DNA of 51,601 nucleotides from Lachnospiraceae bacterium (GCA_017558145.1 JAFYWF010000108.1:1-51601); one strand, 5' to 3'. Counted from the first letter of the stretch, positions 1 to 9,516 are shown. Notes: generated by a model not told the origin, from the letters alone. Numbers and translations are program-made.

Positions 1-314
1 ACAACAATCTTCAGATTGATGGATGTATCGAAGATGTATGTTCTCCTCATCCAATAGATAAAAAATTCGAGGCATTTAATTTCCATGTAATCCATATGGA
101 TGCACATGATTTTGATTCTATTCGAGCTGCTTTCAAAGAAGCAAGAGAAACAAAAGGAATGCCAACAGCAATTATCGCTAAGAGTATCAAAGGTAAAGGA
201 GTTTCCTTCATGGAAGACAATGCCGGATGGCATGGAAAAGCTCCTAACGATGAACAATTCGAAGTAGCGATGAAAGACTTAGAAAGGATTGGTGAAACAT
301 TATGCCAGAAGTAA
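1..314 (+). CDS. Transketolase, N-terminal (TPP-binding) subunit, 3' part
   Basis: This is the end of a gene that starts before the window; the reading frame is open from base 3. The first visible residues, NNLQIDG, match the conserved stretch just after the thiamine-diphosphate pyrophosphate-binding region of transketolase. Near the end, KGKGVSFMED and GWHGKAP are also typical of the family. Many Firmicutes split transketolase into two proteins; this one supplies the cofactor-binding half and the next gene supplies the pyrimidine/C-terminal half. The pair moves two-carbon units between sugar phosphates in the non-oxidative pentose phosphate pathway. The stop codon overlaps the next start by 13 bases, which suggests translational coupling. 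The 5' end cannot be judged. Confidence 0.93.
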   Translation, partial: NNLQIDGCIEDVCSPHPIDKKFEAFNFHVIHMDAHDFDSIRAAFKEARETKGMPTAIIAKSIKGKGVSFMEDNAGWHGKAPNDEQFEVAMKDLERIGETLCQK

Positions 315-1249
315 AGAAAATTGCAACCAGAGAAGGTTACGGAAAAGCTTTGGTAGAATGTGGAGCAAAATATCCTAACCTTGTAGTATTAGATGCTGAC
401 CTTGCAGAATCAACAAAAACAGCAATGTTCCAGAAAGCTTATCCGGATAGATTTTTTGACTGTGGTATTGCAGAAGGTAATATGGTAGGTGTAGCAGCAG
501 GTCTTGCTTCTACAGGAAAAGTAGTATTTGCCAGCTCCTTTGCAATGTTTGCAACAGGAAGAGCATATGAACAGATTCGTAACTCAGTGGGATATCCTAC
601 ATTAAATGTAAAAATTGGTGCTTCTCATGCAGGTATTACAGTAGGAGAAGATGGTGCAAGTCATCAGTGCAATGAAGATATCGCATTAATGCGTTCTATT
701 CCCGGAATGGTGGTTATCAATCCTGCAGACTATATTGAAGCACAGGAAGCAGTAAAAGCAGCTATTGAACATGAAGGTCCTGTATATTTACGTTTTGGAC
801 GTGCAAATGTACCTGTAATTAATGATAGAGAAGATTATAAATTCGAAATTGGTAAAGGTACTGTAGTTCGTGAAGGAAAAGATGTTACTATTGTTGCTAC
901 CGGAATCATGGTAAATTCCGCATTAGAAGCAGCTGAAAAATTAGCAGAAGAAGGAATTGATGCAGAAGTTCTTAATATTCACACTATTAAACCATTAGAT
1001 GAAGAATTAGTAGTTGCATCTGCTAAGAAAACAGGAAAAGTTGTAACTGCAGAAGAACATTCTGTAATTGGTGGTCTCGGAAGTGCAGTTTGCGATTGTC
1101 TTTGTGAAAAATATCCAACACCTGTTTACAAAATCGGTATGCAGGATGTATTCGGTGAATCCGGATCTGCAGCAGATTTAATGGTAAAATATGAAATCGA
1201 CGGAGCAGGTGTTTACAAACAGGTAAAAGAGTTTTTAGCTAAGTTCTAA
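302..1249 (+). CDS. Transketolase, C-terminal subunit
   Basis: The 315-residue protein contains the transketolase pyrimidine-binding domain (about residues 8-170, with the ECGIAEGNM-type glutamate region read here as DCGIAEGNMVG) followed by the C-terminal domain (about 185-310). It pairs with the N-terminal subunit encoded just upstream, which it overlaps by 13 bases. Together they interconvert xylulose-5-P, ribose-5-P, erythrose-4-P, glyceraldehyde-3-P and fructose-6-P in the cytoplasm. A 1-deoxyxylulose-5-phosphate synthase is also built from these domains but is a single longer protein, so the split transketolase is preferred. A strong terminator follows. Confidence 0.93.
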   Translation: MPEVKKIATREGYGKALVECGAKYPNLVVLDADLAESTKTAMFQKAYPDRFFDCGIAEGNMVGVAAGLASTGKVVFASSFAMFATGRAYEQIRNSVGYPTLNVKIGASHAGITVGEDGASHQCNEDIALMRSIPGMVVINPADYIEAQEAVKAAIEHEGPVYLRFGRANVPVINDREDYKFEIGKGTVVREGKDVTIVATGIMVNSALEAAEKLAEEGIDAEVLNIHTIKPLDEELVVASAKKTGKVVTAEEHSVIGGLGSAVCDCLCEKYPTPVYKIGMQDVFGESGSAADLMVKYEIDGAGVYKQVKEFLAKF

Positions 1250-1289
1250 TATTTTACGAAATAATTTAATCGAATAGATAAAAAATTAG

Positions 1290-1325
1290 AAAGCTTGAAG
1301 GTCTGATAGACTTTCAAGCTTTTAT
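1290..1325 (+). terminator. Rho-independent terminator after the transketolase genes
   Basis: A 14-base-pair stem (AAAGCTTGAAGGTC with GACTTTCAAGCTTT, one G-T wobble) closes a short TGATA loop and runs into a T-rich end. It lies 40 bases after the transketolase stop. Confidence 0.85.
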
Positions 1326-1445
1326 AAGTTATGATAGAATAGATTAAATTATGTAATATTGTATTAGTAAAGTGCTGTTGAAAAATAAACAGATATAGCT
1401 TTTATAAGTAAAATTCAACAGTCATTAATAAGAAAGGACAAAGTA

Positions 1446-2102
1446 ATGAATATTTTATCTCCATCAATTCTTTCCGCAGATTTTGCAAATTTGGGAAGAG
1501 ATATTTTAGAAGCAGAAAAAGGCGGAGCAAAATACCTTCACGTAGACGTTATGGATGGAAAATTTGTACCATCAATTTCTTTTGGTATGCCTGTTATTAA
1601 ATCTATCCGTAGTGTAAGTGATATCGTATTTGATGTACACTTAATGATTGAAGAACCAATTCGATATATTAAGGAATTTGTGGAATCAGGAGCAGATATT
1701 ATAACCATTCATTTAGAAGCATGTAGAGACGTACAAGCTACCATTGATAAAATTCATGAAATGGGAGTAAAAGCAGGTCTCTCTATAAAACCTGGAACAC
1801 CGGTTGAAAGTTTACTTCCTTATTTGGATAAAGTTGAAATGATTCTTATGATGAGTGTAGAACCGGGATTTGGAGGTCAGAAGTACATTGAAGCTTCTAC
1901 AGAAAGAATTCGTCAGGTAAGAGCTATGTTGGATGAAAGAAACTTATCTACAGATTTAGAAGTAGATGGTGGAATTAATGTAAATAATGTAAATGTTGTT
2001 TTAGATGCAGGTGTAAATGTCGTAGTTGCCGGTTCTGCGATTTTTGGCGGAAACATTGAAGAAAAAACAAAAGCATTTATGGAAAAGTTAGACAATATGT
2101 AA
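1446..2102 (+). CDS. rpe: Ribulose-phosphate 3-epimerase
   Basis: The 218-residue protein is a full-length TIM-barrel epimerase. Visible hallmarks are the start ILSPSILSADFANLG, the metal-site stretch VDVMDGKFVPSISFG (about 34-48), VHLMIEEP (64-71), MMSVEPGFGGQ (about 136-146) and the phosphate-binding end VDGGIN and VAGSAIFG. It interconverts ribulose-5-P and xylulose-5-P, which supplies the transketolase encoded upstream. AGAAAGGA precedes the ATG at a normal distance. It is separated from the transketolase genes by a terminator and so probably has its own promoter in 1326-1445, though no clear consensus is visible there. Confidence 0.96.
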   Translation: MNILSPSILSADFANLGRDILEAEKGGAKYLHVDVMDGKFVPSISFGMPVIKSIRSVSDIVFDVHLMIEEPIRYIKEFVESGADIITIHLEACRDVQATIDKIHEMGVKAGLSIKPGTPVESLLPYLDKVEMILMMSVEPGFGGQKYIEASTERIRQVRAMLDERNLSTDLEVDGGINVNNVNVVLDAGVNVVVAGSAIFGGNIEEKTKAFMEKLDNM

Positions 2103-2190
2103 CTGTTTAGAGCTTGCTATGAATAATTATCATTATTATAAAGAAATATGGTATTATAAAATATAATTTCAAAAAAGGGAGGTCCATATC

Positions 2191-4140
2191 ATGAATAAAG
2201 GAAAATATTATATGACTACCGCTATTGCTTACGCTTCCGGTAAACCTCATATCGGAAATACCTACGAAGCAATTTTAGCAGATAGTATTGCAAGATATAA
2301 AAGAAACGAAGGCTATGATGTATTTTTCCAGACAGGAACAGACGAACATGGTCAGAAAATTGAATTAAAAGCAGCAGATGCAGGTATTACTCCACAGGAA
2401 TACGTAGATAATGCAGCAGGAAAGATTAAAGAAATCTGGGATTTAATGGATGTTTCTTATGATAAATTCATTAGAACTACAGATGCGGATCACAAAAAAG
2501 TGGTACAGAAAATCTTTAAAAAATTCTATGATCAGGGTGATATTTACAAAGGATCTTATGAAGGACTTTACTGTACACCATGTGAATCTTTCTGGACAGA
2601 ATCTCAGTTAGTAGATGGAAAATGTCCTGACTGTGGAAGAGAAGTAAAACCTGCACAGGAAGAAGCATATTTCTTTAAAATGAGCAAATATGCAGATAGA
2701 TTGATTGAACACATCAATACTCATCCTGAATTTATTCAGCCGGTATCTCGTAAAAACGAAATGATGAATAATTTCCTTCTTCCGGGATTACAGGATTTAT
2801 GTGTATCCAGAACTTCCTTTAAATGGGGAATTCCTGTAGATTTTGATGAAAGACATGTAACATATGTATGGTTAGATGCTTTAACAAACTATATTACTGG
2901 TATTGGATATGATGTGGATGGCAGCAGTGAGCAATACAACAAATTATGGCCGGCTGATTTACACTTAATCGGAAAAGACATTATTCGTTTCCATACTATT
3001 TATTGGCCAATTTTCTTAATGGCTCTTGATATTCCGTTACCAAAACAGATATTTGGACATCCATGGTTATTACAGGGTGATGGCAAAATGAGTAAATCCA
3101 AAGGTAACGTATTATATGCAGATGATCTTGTAGATTTCTTTGGTGTAGATGCAGTTCGTTACTTTGTTCTACATGAAATGCCTTTCGAAAACGATGGTGT
3201 TATTACTTGGGAATTAATGGTAGAAAGAATGAATTCTGATCTTGCTAACACATTAGGAAACTTAGTAAACAGAACCATTTCCATGAGTAATAAATACTTC
3301 GGTGGAGTAGTAACAAAGACAGGTGTCGAAGAAGAAGTAGATGCTGACTTAAAAGCAGTCGTTCTTGGAACTTTAGAAAAAGCAACTGCAAAAATGGATC
3401 AGCTTCGTGTAGCTGATGCTATGACAGAAATCTTCACATTATTCAAACGTTGCAATAAATACATCGATGAGACAGAACCATGGGTATTAGCAAAAGACGA
3501 AGCTAAGAGTGATAGATTATCAGAAGTACTCTACAACTTAGTTGAAAGTATTGTAATTGGAGCAACTCTTTTGGAAGCATTTATGCCTTCTACAGCAAAG
3601 AAAATCGTTGCTCAGTTAAATACAAATATTAGAAGCTTTGATGAATTAAATACATTCGGTTTATACGAATCCGGAAGCAAAGTAACAGAAACACCGGAAA
3701 TCCTTTTTGCAAGATTAAAAGTTGAAGAAGTGATTGAAAAAGCAGAAGCTATGTTTGCAGAAAGAAATAAACCAGAAGTGCCAGCAGAACCTGTAATTGA
3801 TGTAGAAGCAAAACCAGAAATCTCTTATGAAGATTTTGATAAATTACAGTTCAGAGTTGGAAAAATTATTGCTTGTGAAGAAGTGAAAAAATCTAAAAAG
3901 TTACTTTGCTCTCAGGTACAGATTGGTAGCGAAGTAAAACAGATTGTTTCCGGAATTAAACAGCATTACAGTGCGCAAGAAATGGTAGGTAAAAAAGTAA
4001 TGGTATTAGTTAACTTAAAACCTGCTACACTTGCCGGAGTAATGAGTGAAGGCATGCTTTTATGTGCAGAAGATGCAGATGGAAATCTTGCTCTTATGAC
4101 ACCGGAAAAAGAAATGCCTGCCGGAGCAGAAATTGCTTAA
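2191..4140 (+). CDS. metG: Methionyl-tRNA synthetase with C-terminal tRNA-binding domain
   Basis: The 649-residue protein charges tRNA-Met with methionine. The class I signature HIGN is at residues 20-23 and KMSKS at 299-303. A zinc knuckle has four cysteines (C128, C131, C145, C148). The anticodon-binding helical domain occupies about 360-510. A linker rich in Pro, Ala and Glu leads to a C-terminal EMAP/Trbp111-like tRNA-binding domain (about 545-649, with FRVGKI and VNLKPATLAGVMSEGM), common in bacterial MetRS dimers. GGGAGGTCC lies upstream of the start. No T-box leader is visible upstream. A strong terminator follows. Confidence 0.97.
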   Translation: MNKGKYYMTTAIAYASGKPHIGNTYEAILADSIARYKRNEGYDVFFQTGTDEHGQKIELKAADAGITPQEYVDNAAGKIKEIWDLMDVSYDKFIRTTDADHKKVVQKIFKKFYDQGDIYKGSYEGLYCTPCESFWTESQLVDGKCPDCGREVKPAQEEAYFFKMSKYADRLIEHINTHPEFIQPVSRKNEMMNNFLLPGLQDLCVSRTSFKWGIPVDFDERHVTYVWLDALTNYITGIGYDVDGSSEQYNKLWPADLHLIGKDIIRFHTIYWPIFLMALDIPLPKQIFGHPWLLQGDGKMSKSKGNVLYADDLVDFFGVDAVRYFVLHEMPFENDGVITWELMVERMNSDLANTLGNLVNRTISMSNKYFGGVVTKTGVEEEVDADLKAVVLGTLEKATAKMDQLRVADAMTEIFTLFKRCNKYIDETEPWVLAKDEAKSDRLSEVLYNLVESIVIGATLLEAFMPSTAKKIVAQLNTNIRSFDELNTFGLYESGSKVTETPEILFARLKVEEVIEKAEAMFAERNKPEVPAEPVIDVEAKPEISYEDFDKLQFRVGKIIACEEVKKSKKLLCSQVQIGSEVKQIVSGIKQHYSAQEMVGKKVMVLVNLKPATLAGVMSEGMLLCAEDADGNLALMTPEKEMPAGAEIA

Positions 4141-4151
4141 AATTTATATTG

Positions 4152-4185
4152 GGATAAAACGGGAATTCCCGTTTTATCCTTTTTT
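4152..4185 (+). terminator. Rho-independent terminator after metG
   Basis: A perfect 14-base-pair palindrome (GGATAAAACGGGAA and its complement) is followed by six Ts. It starts 12 bases after the metG stop. Confidence 0.92.
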
Positions 4186-4305
4186 ATCAATTAAAACGAA
4201 AGTAAATATGTGTACAGACATGATTTTCCTTATTAATACATATAATGAAAAAGCATAATTAGAAATATATTAGCAGGAAATTAGAGTATAAATTGGGAGG
4301 AGTAT

Positions 4306-4887
4306 ATGAAAAAAAGAATCAGTTTATTTCTATTAAGTTGTTGTCTTTGTATATCAGCCGTAAAAGTGGAAGCAAAAGAAGCTGTAGGATATGAAAAATA
4401 TGTGAATCTGATTTTGGATGAAGTAAAGAAAAATAAGAGTGATACATCCTTAATATCTTTAGGAGATTCCTTGGAAGATATCATTCAAAGTATAAAACCG
4501 GAAGATGCAAATAAAATTTTAAACTTTGTAGAAGAAAAGATTGAAGATGGAAGTTGGGAAACTGAAAAAGGTATTGAAAAAGCAATTGAGGAGGGGGAAG
4601 AGAAATTTGGTGTGACATTGACAAAAGAGCAAAAAGAAATGATTTATTCGATTGTCAAAAAGGTAAAAAATCTTGGAATTGATCCTATGTTTCTCATAAC
4701 CCAGGCAGAAAAAATTTACGACAAATATAGTGATGAATTAAAATCACAAGCTAGTGAAGCCGGGAAAAAAATTGTAGAAGAAACTCAAGAAAAAATAAAA
4801 GAAGAAATCAAAAAATCTGTTACAAATTATTTTTCTGATATGGTAACGAATGTAACATCATTTATCAAAGGAATTTTTAATAGATAA
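4306..4887 (+). CDS. Secreted helical protein of unknown function
   Basis: The family is not recognised. The 193-residue protein begins with a signal peptide (KKR, then a hydrophobic run to about residue 19, with a likely cleavage after VEA at about 24). There is no lipobox cysteine. The rest is rich in Lys and Glu and reads as a series of amphipathic helices, the last stretch (about 150-180) repeating EEIKK-like patterns. It is preceded by GGGAGGAGT. The next gene starts one base after its stop, so the two are probably co-transcribed. Confidence 0.75.
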   Translation: MKKRISLFLLSCCLCISAVKVEAKEAVGYEKYVNLILDEVKKNKSDTSLISLGDSLEDIIQSIKPEDANKILNFVEEKIEDGSWETEKGIEKAIEEGEEKFGVTLTKEQKEMIYSIVKKVKNLGIDPMFLITQAEKIYDKYSDELKSQASEAGKKIVEETQEKIKEEIKKSVTNYFSDMVTNVTSFIKGIFNR

Positions 4888-4888
4888 T

Positions 4889-5416
4889 ATGGAAAGACCA
4901 CAAGAAAAATTTGAATTTAGAATGGCTTATGAAAAAGATTGGGAACCCGCCATGAAATTGGCGTGGGAAACTTTTTTGATTTTTGAAGCCAGTGATTATA
5001 CAGACGAAGGAATAGAAAGTTTTCGAGATTTTATCTCAGATCAATGGTTAAAAAAAATGTTTCTCAAAGGGCAATATCAAATGTTTGTAGCTTTAGATCA
5101 AGATAAGATTATTGGTTTTTTGACTATAAGAAATGAACATCATATTTCCCTTTTATTTGTAGATAAAGATTATCATTATAAAGGAATAGGAAAAACCTTG
5201 GTGCAAAAAGTGGGAGAATATATCATTACTGAAATAGGAGTAGATTATATGACGGTAGATTCGGCACCGTATGCTTTGGAGTTTTACCACAAATTAGGCT
5301 TTTGGGATTTGGCTCCCCAGCAACAAAAGCAAGGGATAATTTACACTTCCATGAAGAAAAATTTGAAATATGCAACGCTTGAAAATAATGTAAATAAAAA
5401 TAAAAACTTATTTTGA
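4889..5416 (+). CDS. GNAT family N-acetyltransferase
   Basis: The 175-residue protein has a GNAT fold pattern: an N-terminal helix region, the beta strand IIGFLTIRNEHHISLLFVDKDYH, then the acetyl-CoA loop YKGIGKTLVQKV (about 98-109, the Q/RxxGxG/A signature with K-G-I-G-K), and a C-terminal APYALEFYHKLGF segment typical of the family. The substrate cannot be told from sequence. The gene starts one base after the preceding stop and ends 32 bases before the YesL-like gene, suggesting a three-gene unit. Confidence 0.85.
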   Translation: MERPQEKFEFRMAYEKDWEPAMKLAWETFLIFEASDYTDEGIESFRDFISDQWLKKMFLKGQYQMFVALDQDKIIGFLTIRNEHHISLLFVDKDYHYKGIGKTLVQKVGEYIITEIGVDYMTVDSAPYALEFYHKLGFWDLAPQQQKQGIIYTSMKKNLKYATLENNVNKNKNLF

Positions 5417-5448
5417 TACGTTTTTATGAAAAGAAAAAGGAAAAACTT

Positions 5449-6114
5449 ATGAAAAAATTTTTTAATTTAGATTCACCATTTATGATTTTTTTATCAAACT
5501 TGACAGATGTAGTTATTTTAAATGTGTTATGTTTAATTTGTAGCATTCCAATTATTACGATAGGTCCGTCTGTAACAGCAATGCATTATGTAACTTTAAA
5601 AATGGCGAGAGAAGAAGAAATTCTTGTAGGGAAATATTTTTTTAGAGCATTTAAAGAAAATTTTAAGAAATCAATTATGGTATGGTTAGGATTTTTAATA
5701 ATAACAGCTGTTTTCTTTTTGGACTATAGAATTTTAAAAGTAGTTGGATTAGTGGAAAATAAAGTATTTTTAATGATTATTGGTGCAATTTATTTATTTG
5801 TTTGTATTGCTACCATGTATGTATTTCCTTTATTGGCCCGATTCGAAAATAGTTTGGGTCAGACAATAAAAAACTCAATTTTTATGAGTATTTTACATAT
5901 TTTCAAGACATTAATTATGGCCATTATTTATCTTCTTCCAATTGTTTTAATTCCATTACATTATAATATGATTTTGGTATTCTTGTTAATTGGTTTGTCA
6001 GGACCTGCATATATTAATAGTTACATCTGGAAAAGTATATTTAAAAAATATGAGCCTGAGATTGTTAAAGAGGAAATTGTGTCAGATGAAGATTTTAAAA
6101 TCTCGGAAGATTAA
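5449..6114 (+). CDS. YesL-like (DUF624) integral membrane protein
   Basis: I chose the ATG at 5449 rather than an upstream TTG at 5413, because AAAAAGG sits 8 bases before it and the product MKKFFNLDSPFM matches the usual family start. The 221-residue protein has about five to six membrane segments and the family's typical N-terminal features: FNLDSPF, then a hydrophobic stretch ending in IPIITIGPSVTAMHYV, then REEEILVGKYFFRAFKENF. YesL/DUF624 proteins are widespread next to carbohydrate uptake genes in Firmicutes. Their function is not established. A sugar ABC ATPase gene follows. Confidence 0.8.
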   Translation: MKKFFNLDSPFMIFLSNLTDVVILNVLCLICSIPIITIGPSVTAMHYVTLKMAREEEILVGKYFFRAFKENFKKSIMVWLGFLIITAVFFLDYRILKVVGLVENKVFLMIIGAIYLFVCIATMYVFPLLARFENSLGQTIKNSIFMSILHIFKTLIMAIIYLLPIVLIPLHYNMILVFLLIGLSGPAYINSYIWKSIFKKYEPEIVKEEIVSDEDFKISED

Positions 6115-6192
6115 TGGTAAATAATAATATTAAAATATTATATATTTGGCAATATGTATAGAAAAAGAGAAAAACTTTGTGAAATTGTAGTA

Positions 6193-6221
6193 TGGAGAAT
6201 TTATCGTAGTTTTTGTATACT
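6193..6221 (+). promoter_or_regulatory. Candidate sigma-A promoter of the sugar ABC ATPase gene
   Basis: TATACT at 6216-6221 is a good -10 box. TGGAGA at 6193-6198 is a partial -35 box (four of six consensus bases), 17 bases apart. It lies about 50 bases before the start of the ABC ATPase gene. Confidence 0.5.
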
Positions 6222-6271
6222 AGCCTTAGTGTAAAAGCAGGCAAGCCCTGTTAAAATAGGAGGATTATAAA

Positions 6272-7381
6272 ATGGCAAGTTTATCTTTAAAGAATGTTTG
6301 CAAAAAATACCCAAACGGCTTTGAAGCTGTTAAAAATTTTAACCTTGAAATCGATGATAAAGAATTTATCATTTTCGTAGGTCCATCCGGATGTGGTAAA
6401 TCTACTACACTTCGTATGATCGCTGGATTGGAAGATATTTCTTCTGGTGAATTAAAAATTGGTGACAAAGTTGTTAATGACGTAGAACCTAAAGACAGAG
6501 ATATCGCAATGGTTTTCCAGAACTATGCTTTATATCCTCATATGACAGTATATGATAACATGGCTTTTGGTCTTAAATTAAGAAAAGTACCAAAAGATGA
6601 AATTGATAAAATGGTAAGAGAAGCAGCTAGAATTCTTGACTTAACAGCTCTTCTTGAAAGAAAACCTAAAGCTTTGTCTGGTGGACAGAGACAGCGTGTT
6701 GCTATGGGACGTGCTATCGTTCGTAATCCTAAGGTATTCCTTATGGACGAACCTTTATCTAACTTGGATGCAAAACTTCGTGTACAGATGCGTATCGAAA
6801 TTGCAAAATTACATCAGAGATTAGGTACAACCATCATCTATGTAACACATGACCAGACAGAAGCTATGACACTTGGTACAAGAATCGTAGTTATGAAAGA
6901 TGGTGTTGTTCAGCAGGTAGATACACCTCAGAACTTATATGAAAAACCACAGAACCTCTTTGTTGCAGGTTTCATGGGATCTCCTCAGATGAACTTCTTA
7001 GATGCAGTTGTTAAAGTAAACGGTGCTGTAGCAAACTTAGAAGTTGGCGGAAAATCTATTCCTTTACCAGCAGACAAATCTAAGAAATTAATCGATGGCG
7101 GATATGATGGAAAAACTGTTACTTTCGGTATTCGTCCAGAAGACGTATATGATGCTCCTGATTACATTGCAAAAGCTGCATGTGTATTTGAATCCGAAGT
7201 TAAAGTATATGAATTACTTGGTGCTGAAGTATTCTTATACTTCGATTTAGCTGAATACCCAATCACAGCTAGAGTTGATCCTCGTACAACAGCTAGACCT
7301 GGCGATACTATCAAATTTGCATTTGATGTTGAAAAAATTCATGTATTCGACAAAGAAACAGAACAGGTTATTACAAACTAA
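6272..7381 (+). CDS. Sugar ABC transporter ATP-binding protein (MsmX/UgpC type)
   Basis: The 369-residue ATPase has a Walker A loop GPSGCGKST (37-45), the signature LSGGQRQR (135-142) and Walker B LMDEP (about 157-161). After the nucleotide-binding domain comes a regulatory OB-fold (TOBE/MalK-like) domain from about residue 240. This is the build of the shared ATPase that energises several carbohydrate importers (MsmX, UgpC, MalK). No permease or binding-protein gene lies next to it, as expected for a multitask ATPase that serves systems elsewhere. AGGAGGATT precedes the start. Confidence 0.93.
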   Translation: MASLSLKNVCKKYPNGFEAVKNFNLEIDDKEFIIFVGPSGCGKSTTLRMIAGLEDISSGELKIGDKVVNDVEPKDRDIAMVFQNYALYPHMTVYDNMAFGLKLRKVPKDEIDKMVREAARILDLTALLERKPKALSGGQRQRVAMGRAIVRNPKVFLMDEPLSNLDAKLRVQMRIEIAKLHQRLGTTIIYVTHDQTEAMTLGTRIVVMKDGVVQQVDTPQNLYEKPQNLFVAGFMGSPQMNFLDAVVKVNGAVANLEVGGKSIPLPADKSKKLIDGGYDGKTVTFGIRPEDVYDAPDYIAKAACVFESEVKVYELLGAEVFLYFDLAEYPITARVDPRTTARPGDTIKFAFDVEKIHVFDKETEQVITN

Positions 7382-7393
7382 TTTAAGAATATT

Positions 7394-7424
7394 AGGGGGT
7401 CAGAAGTTTCTGACCCCTTTTTTA
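7394..7424 (+). terminator. Rho-independent terminator after the ABC ATPase gene
   Basis: GGGGTCAGAA and TTCTGACCCC form a 10-base-pair stem with a two-base loop, followed by seven Ts. The downstream regulator gene starts only 26 bases later, so its expression may depend on read-through or on a promoter inside this region. Confidence 0.88.
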
Positions 7425-7449
7425 TCATTAATAGAAATGGAGAGAACGG

Positions 7450-8535
7450 ATGTTATCCAATCAGATTATTCAAAAAAGCTTGGATGAATTAAAAGCTGTT
7501 ACAAAAATTGATTTAGAGGTATATGATTTAGAAGGAATCCGACTTGCAGGAACTATTAAAAGAGATATTCAAGAAGGAGAAATTGTAAGTATTTTTGCAA
7601 AATCTGCAGCTGAAACTCAGGAATTAGAAAATAAATGGTTTATGAAGATTCAGGATGAAGAGCAGGATATGTATGTTTTAATTGTATATGGAGATCAGCC
7701 ATATACTTATGCTGTAGGAAAAATTGCAGTAAATCAATTGCAAGCACTTTTAGTAGCTTATAAGGAAAAATACGATCGGAATAATTTCTTTCAAAACTTA
7801 ATTCTTGATAATTTGTTATTAGTAGATATCTATAACCGAGCAAAAAAATTACATTTGGAAGTAGAAGCGAAGAGAATTGTTTATTTAATTGAAACAAAAG
7901 TAGAAAGTGAATCTCTTGCAAAAGAATTATTGCGTAGTTTATTTTCACATCACAATGGAGATTTTGTTACATCTGTAGATGAAAAAAATATTGTTTTAAT
8001 AAAGAATCTTTATAAAGAAGATACGGAAGAGGAAATTAAACAAACAGCGAAAACCATTTTAGATATGTTAAATACAGAAGCAATGCTTAGTGTAAAAGTA
8101 TCTTATGGTACTGTGGTGAATGAATTAAAAGAAGTGTCTAAATCCTATAAAGAAGCTAAAATGGCATTAGATGTAGGTAAGATTTTTTATGCTGAAAAAA
8201 ATATTATCGGATATGAAAAATTGGGAATTGGAAGATTGATTTATCAATTACCTATTAATTTATGTCGTATGTTTATGAATGAAATTTTTGGAGATAATCT
8301 ACCGGATAAATTAGACGAAGAAACCTTGATTACGATTCAAAAGTTTTTTGAAAACAGTTTAAATGTTTCAGAAACAGCAAGACAGCTTTATATTCATAGA
8401 AACACCTTAGTATATCGAATAGAAAAATTAGAAAAAGAAACAGGTTTGGATATTCGAAATTTTGATGATGCATTGACATTTAAAATTGCACTAATGGTTG
8501 TAAGTTATTTGCAATATTTAGATCGCAAAGAATAA
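7450..8535 (+). CDS. CdaR/PucR-type transcriptional regulator
   Basis: The 361-residue protein begins with a sensor domain like the sugar-diacid-recognition domain of CdaR (LSNQIIQKSLDEL, then VYDLEGIRLAGT at about 24-35). It ends with the PucR-family helix-turn-helix (about 306-327: VSETARQLYIHRNTLVYRIEKLE). The middle has the GGDEF-like fold pattern usual in this family. CdaR controls sugar-acid use in enteric bacteria; the ligand here is unknown. The neighbouring sugar ABC ATPase makes a role in carbohydrate use plausible. Confidence 0.85.
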   Translation: MLSNQIIQKSLDELKAVTKIDLEVYDLEGIRLAGTIKRDIQEGEIVSIFAKSAAETQELENKWFMKIQDEEQDMYVLIVYGDQPYTYAVGKIAVNQLQALLVAYKEKYDRNNFFQNLILDNLLLVDIYNRAKKLHLEVEAKRIVYLIETKVESESLAKELLRSLFSHHNGDFVTSVDEKNIVLIKNLYKEDTEEEIKQTAKTILDMLNTEAMLSVKVSYGTVVNELKEVSKSYKEAKMALDVGKIFYAEKNIIGYEKLGIGRLIYQLPINLCRMFMNEIFGDNLPDKLDEETLITIQKFFENSLNVSETARQLYIHRNTLVYRIEKLEKETGLDIRNFDDALTFKIALMVVSYLQYLDRKE

Positions 8536-8595
8536 AAATATTTTAGCATAAATAGAACAAGCCTAACATAAAATGATTCTATAGGAGGGAAGCCT

Positions 8596-9504
8596 ATGGA
8601 ATCATTTTTTCGTTATATAGCATATGTAGATTATTATAAAAAAGGCCAAAAAATTTCTAATGTAGGATTTTTAAAATGGAGATATCTTTATAAAGGGCAT
8701 GAAGTTGAAATAAAATTAAATGGTTTGCCTAAAGTAAAAAAAGCATGTTCTATCATGGAAATAAGGACAGGAAAAAAAATTGGAAATATTATTTTGGAAC
8801 AAGGAATGGGTTACTTTGAAAAAAAATTTCCAATCAAGCAAGCTTCCGGTGAAGACTATGTAGAAATAGAGAATGAAAGATTATATTTGAGAGATATTCA
8901 AGGGTTTGAAGTAGAAATAGAAACTGAAGAATATTTAAAGATTGAAGTGGATTTTGAAAAAGAGTTAAATCAAAAGATTATAACATTAGATGAAAATAAT
9001 GTGGAAGAAAATTATGAAATAACACAATATGCAAAAGATTCCATGAGTAATGTTAAGAATAAAATTACATTTATAGAAGAAAAAACAAGCAAGCCAGATG
9101 GTGAAATAAGAACTCTTGAACTAGAAAAAAATGTAGAAATAATGAAACCAATACCGGAAGATAAATGGGAACAATTATGTATGGAATATCCAAAAGTTCT
9201 TCCATTTAAAACAAATAGAATCTTTTTATCAATTAAGCCAAAAGATTTTATTATTTTAAGAGAAGATTGTCAAAAGAAAGTAAATAATAGTTTTTTGTTG
9301 CATGGATTTTATAATTATGGACATATGATTTTAGGAAAATTATCAGAAGAAAAAACATCTCCAATTTATATTGGTGTTCCGGGAGTATACTATGAAAGAG
9401 AAAAGCAAGCAGCTCAGATGTTTGGATTTGTAGGATTTGAAAGTACGGAAGATCCGGTTCAATCGGGAAGTTACGGATATTATATGATGGAAGTTAATAT
9501 TTAG
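8596..9504 (+). CDS. DUF6128-like protein
   Basis: The 302-residue protein has no signal peptide or membrane segment. The N-terminal part (1-120) is a beta-rich domain starting ESFFRYIAYVDYY. The C-terminal part has the stretch SIKPKDFIILREDCQK, NNSFLLHGFYNYGHMILG and YIGVPGVYYEREKQAAQMFGF, which I recall as the mark of the DUF6128 family found mainly in Lachnospiraceae. The function is unknown. AGGAGGGAAG precedes the start. It stands alone between a regulator gene and a long terminator. Confidence 0.7.
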   Translation: MESFFRYIAYVDYYKKGQKISNVGFLKWRYLYKGHEVEIKLNGLPKVKKACSIMEIRTGKKIGNIILEQGMGYFEKKFPIKQASGEDYVEIENERLYLRDIQGFEVEIETEEYLKIEVDFEKELNQKIITLDENNVEENYEITQYAKDSMSNVKNKITFIEEKTSKPDGEIRTLELEKNVEIMKPIPEDKWEQLCMEYPKVLPFKTNRIFLSIKPKDFIILREDCQKKVNNSFLLHGFYNYGHMILGKLSEEKTSPIYIGVPGVYYEREKQAAQMFGFVGFESTEDPVQSGSYGYYMMEVNI

Positions 9505-9516
9505 AGTGGAAAACAA

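Noticed and set aside
2103..2190. T-box or other riboswitch before metG
   Set aside because: The 88-base gap has no T-box sequence, specifier stem or terminator.
7275..7487. Open frame across the end of the ABC ATPase gene and its terminator
   Set aside because: It overlaps the gene in another frame and runs through the terminator hairpin; it has no ribosome binding site.
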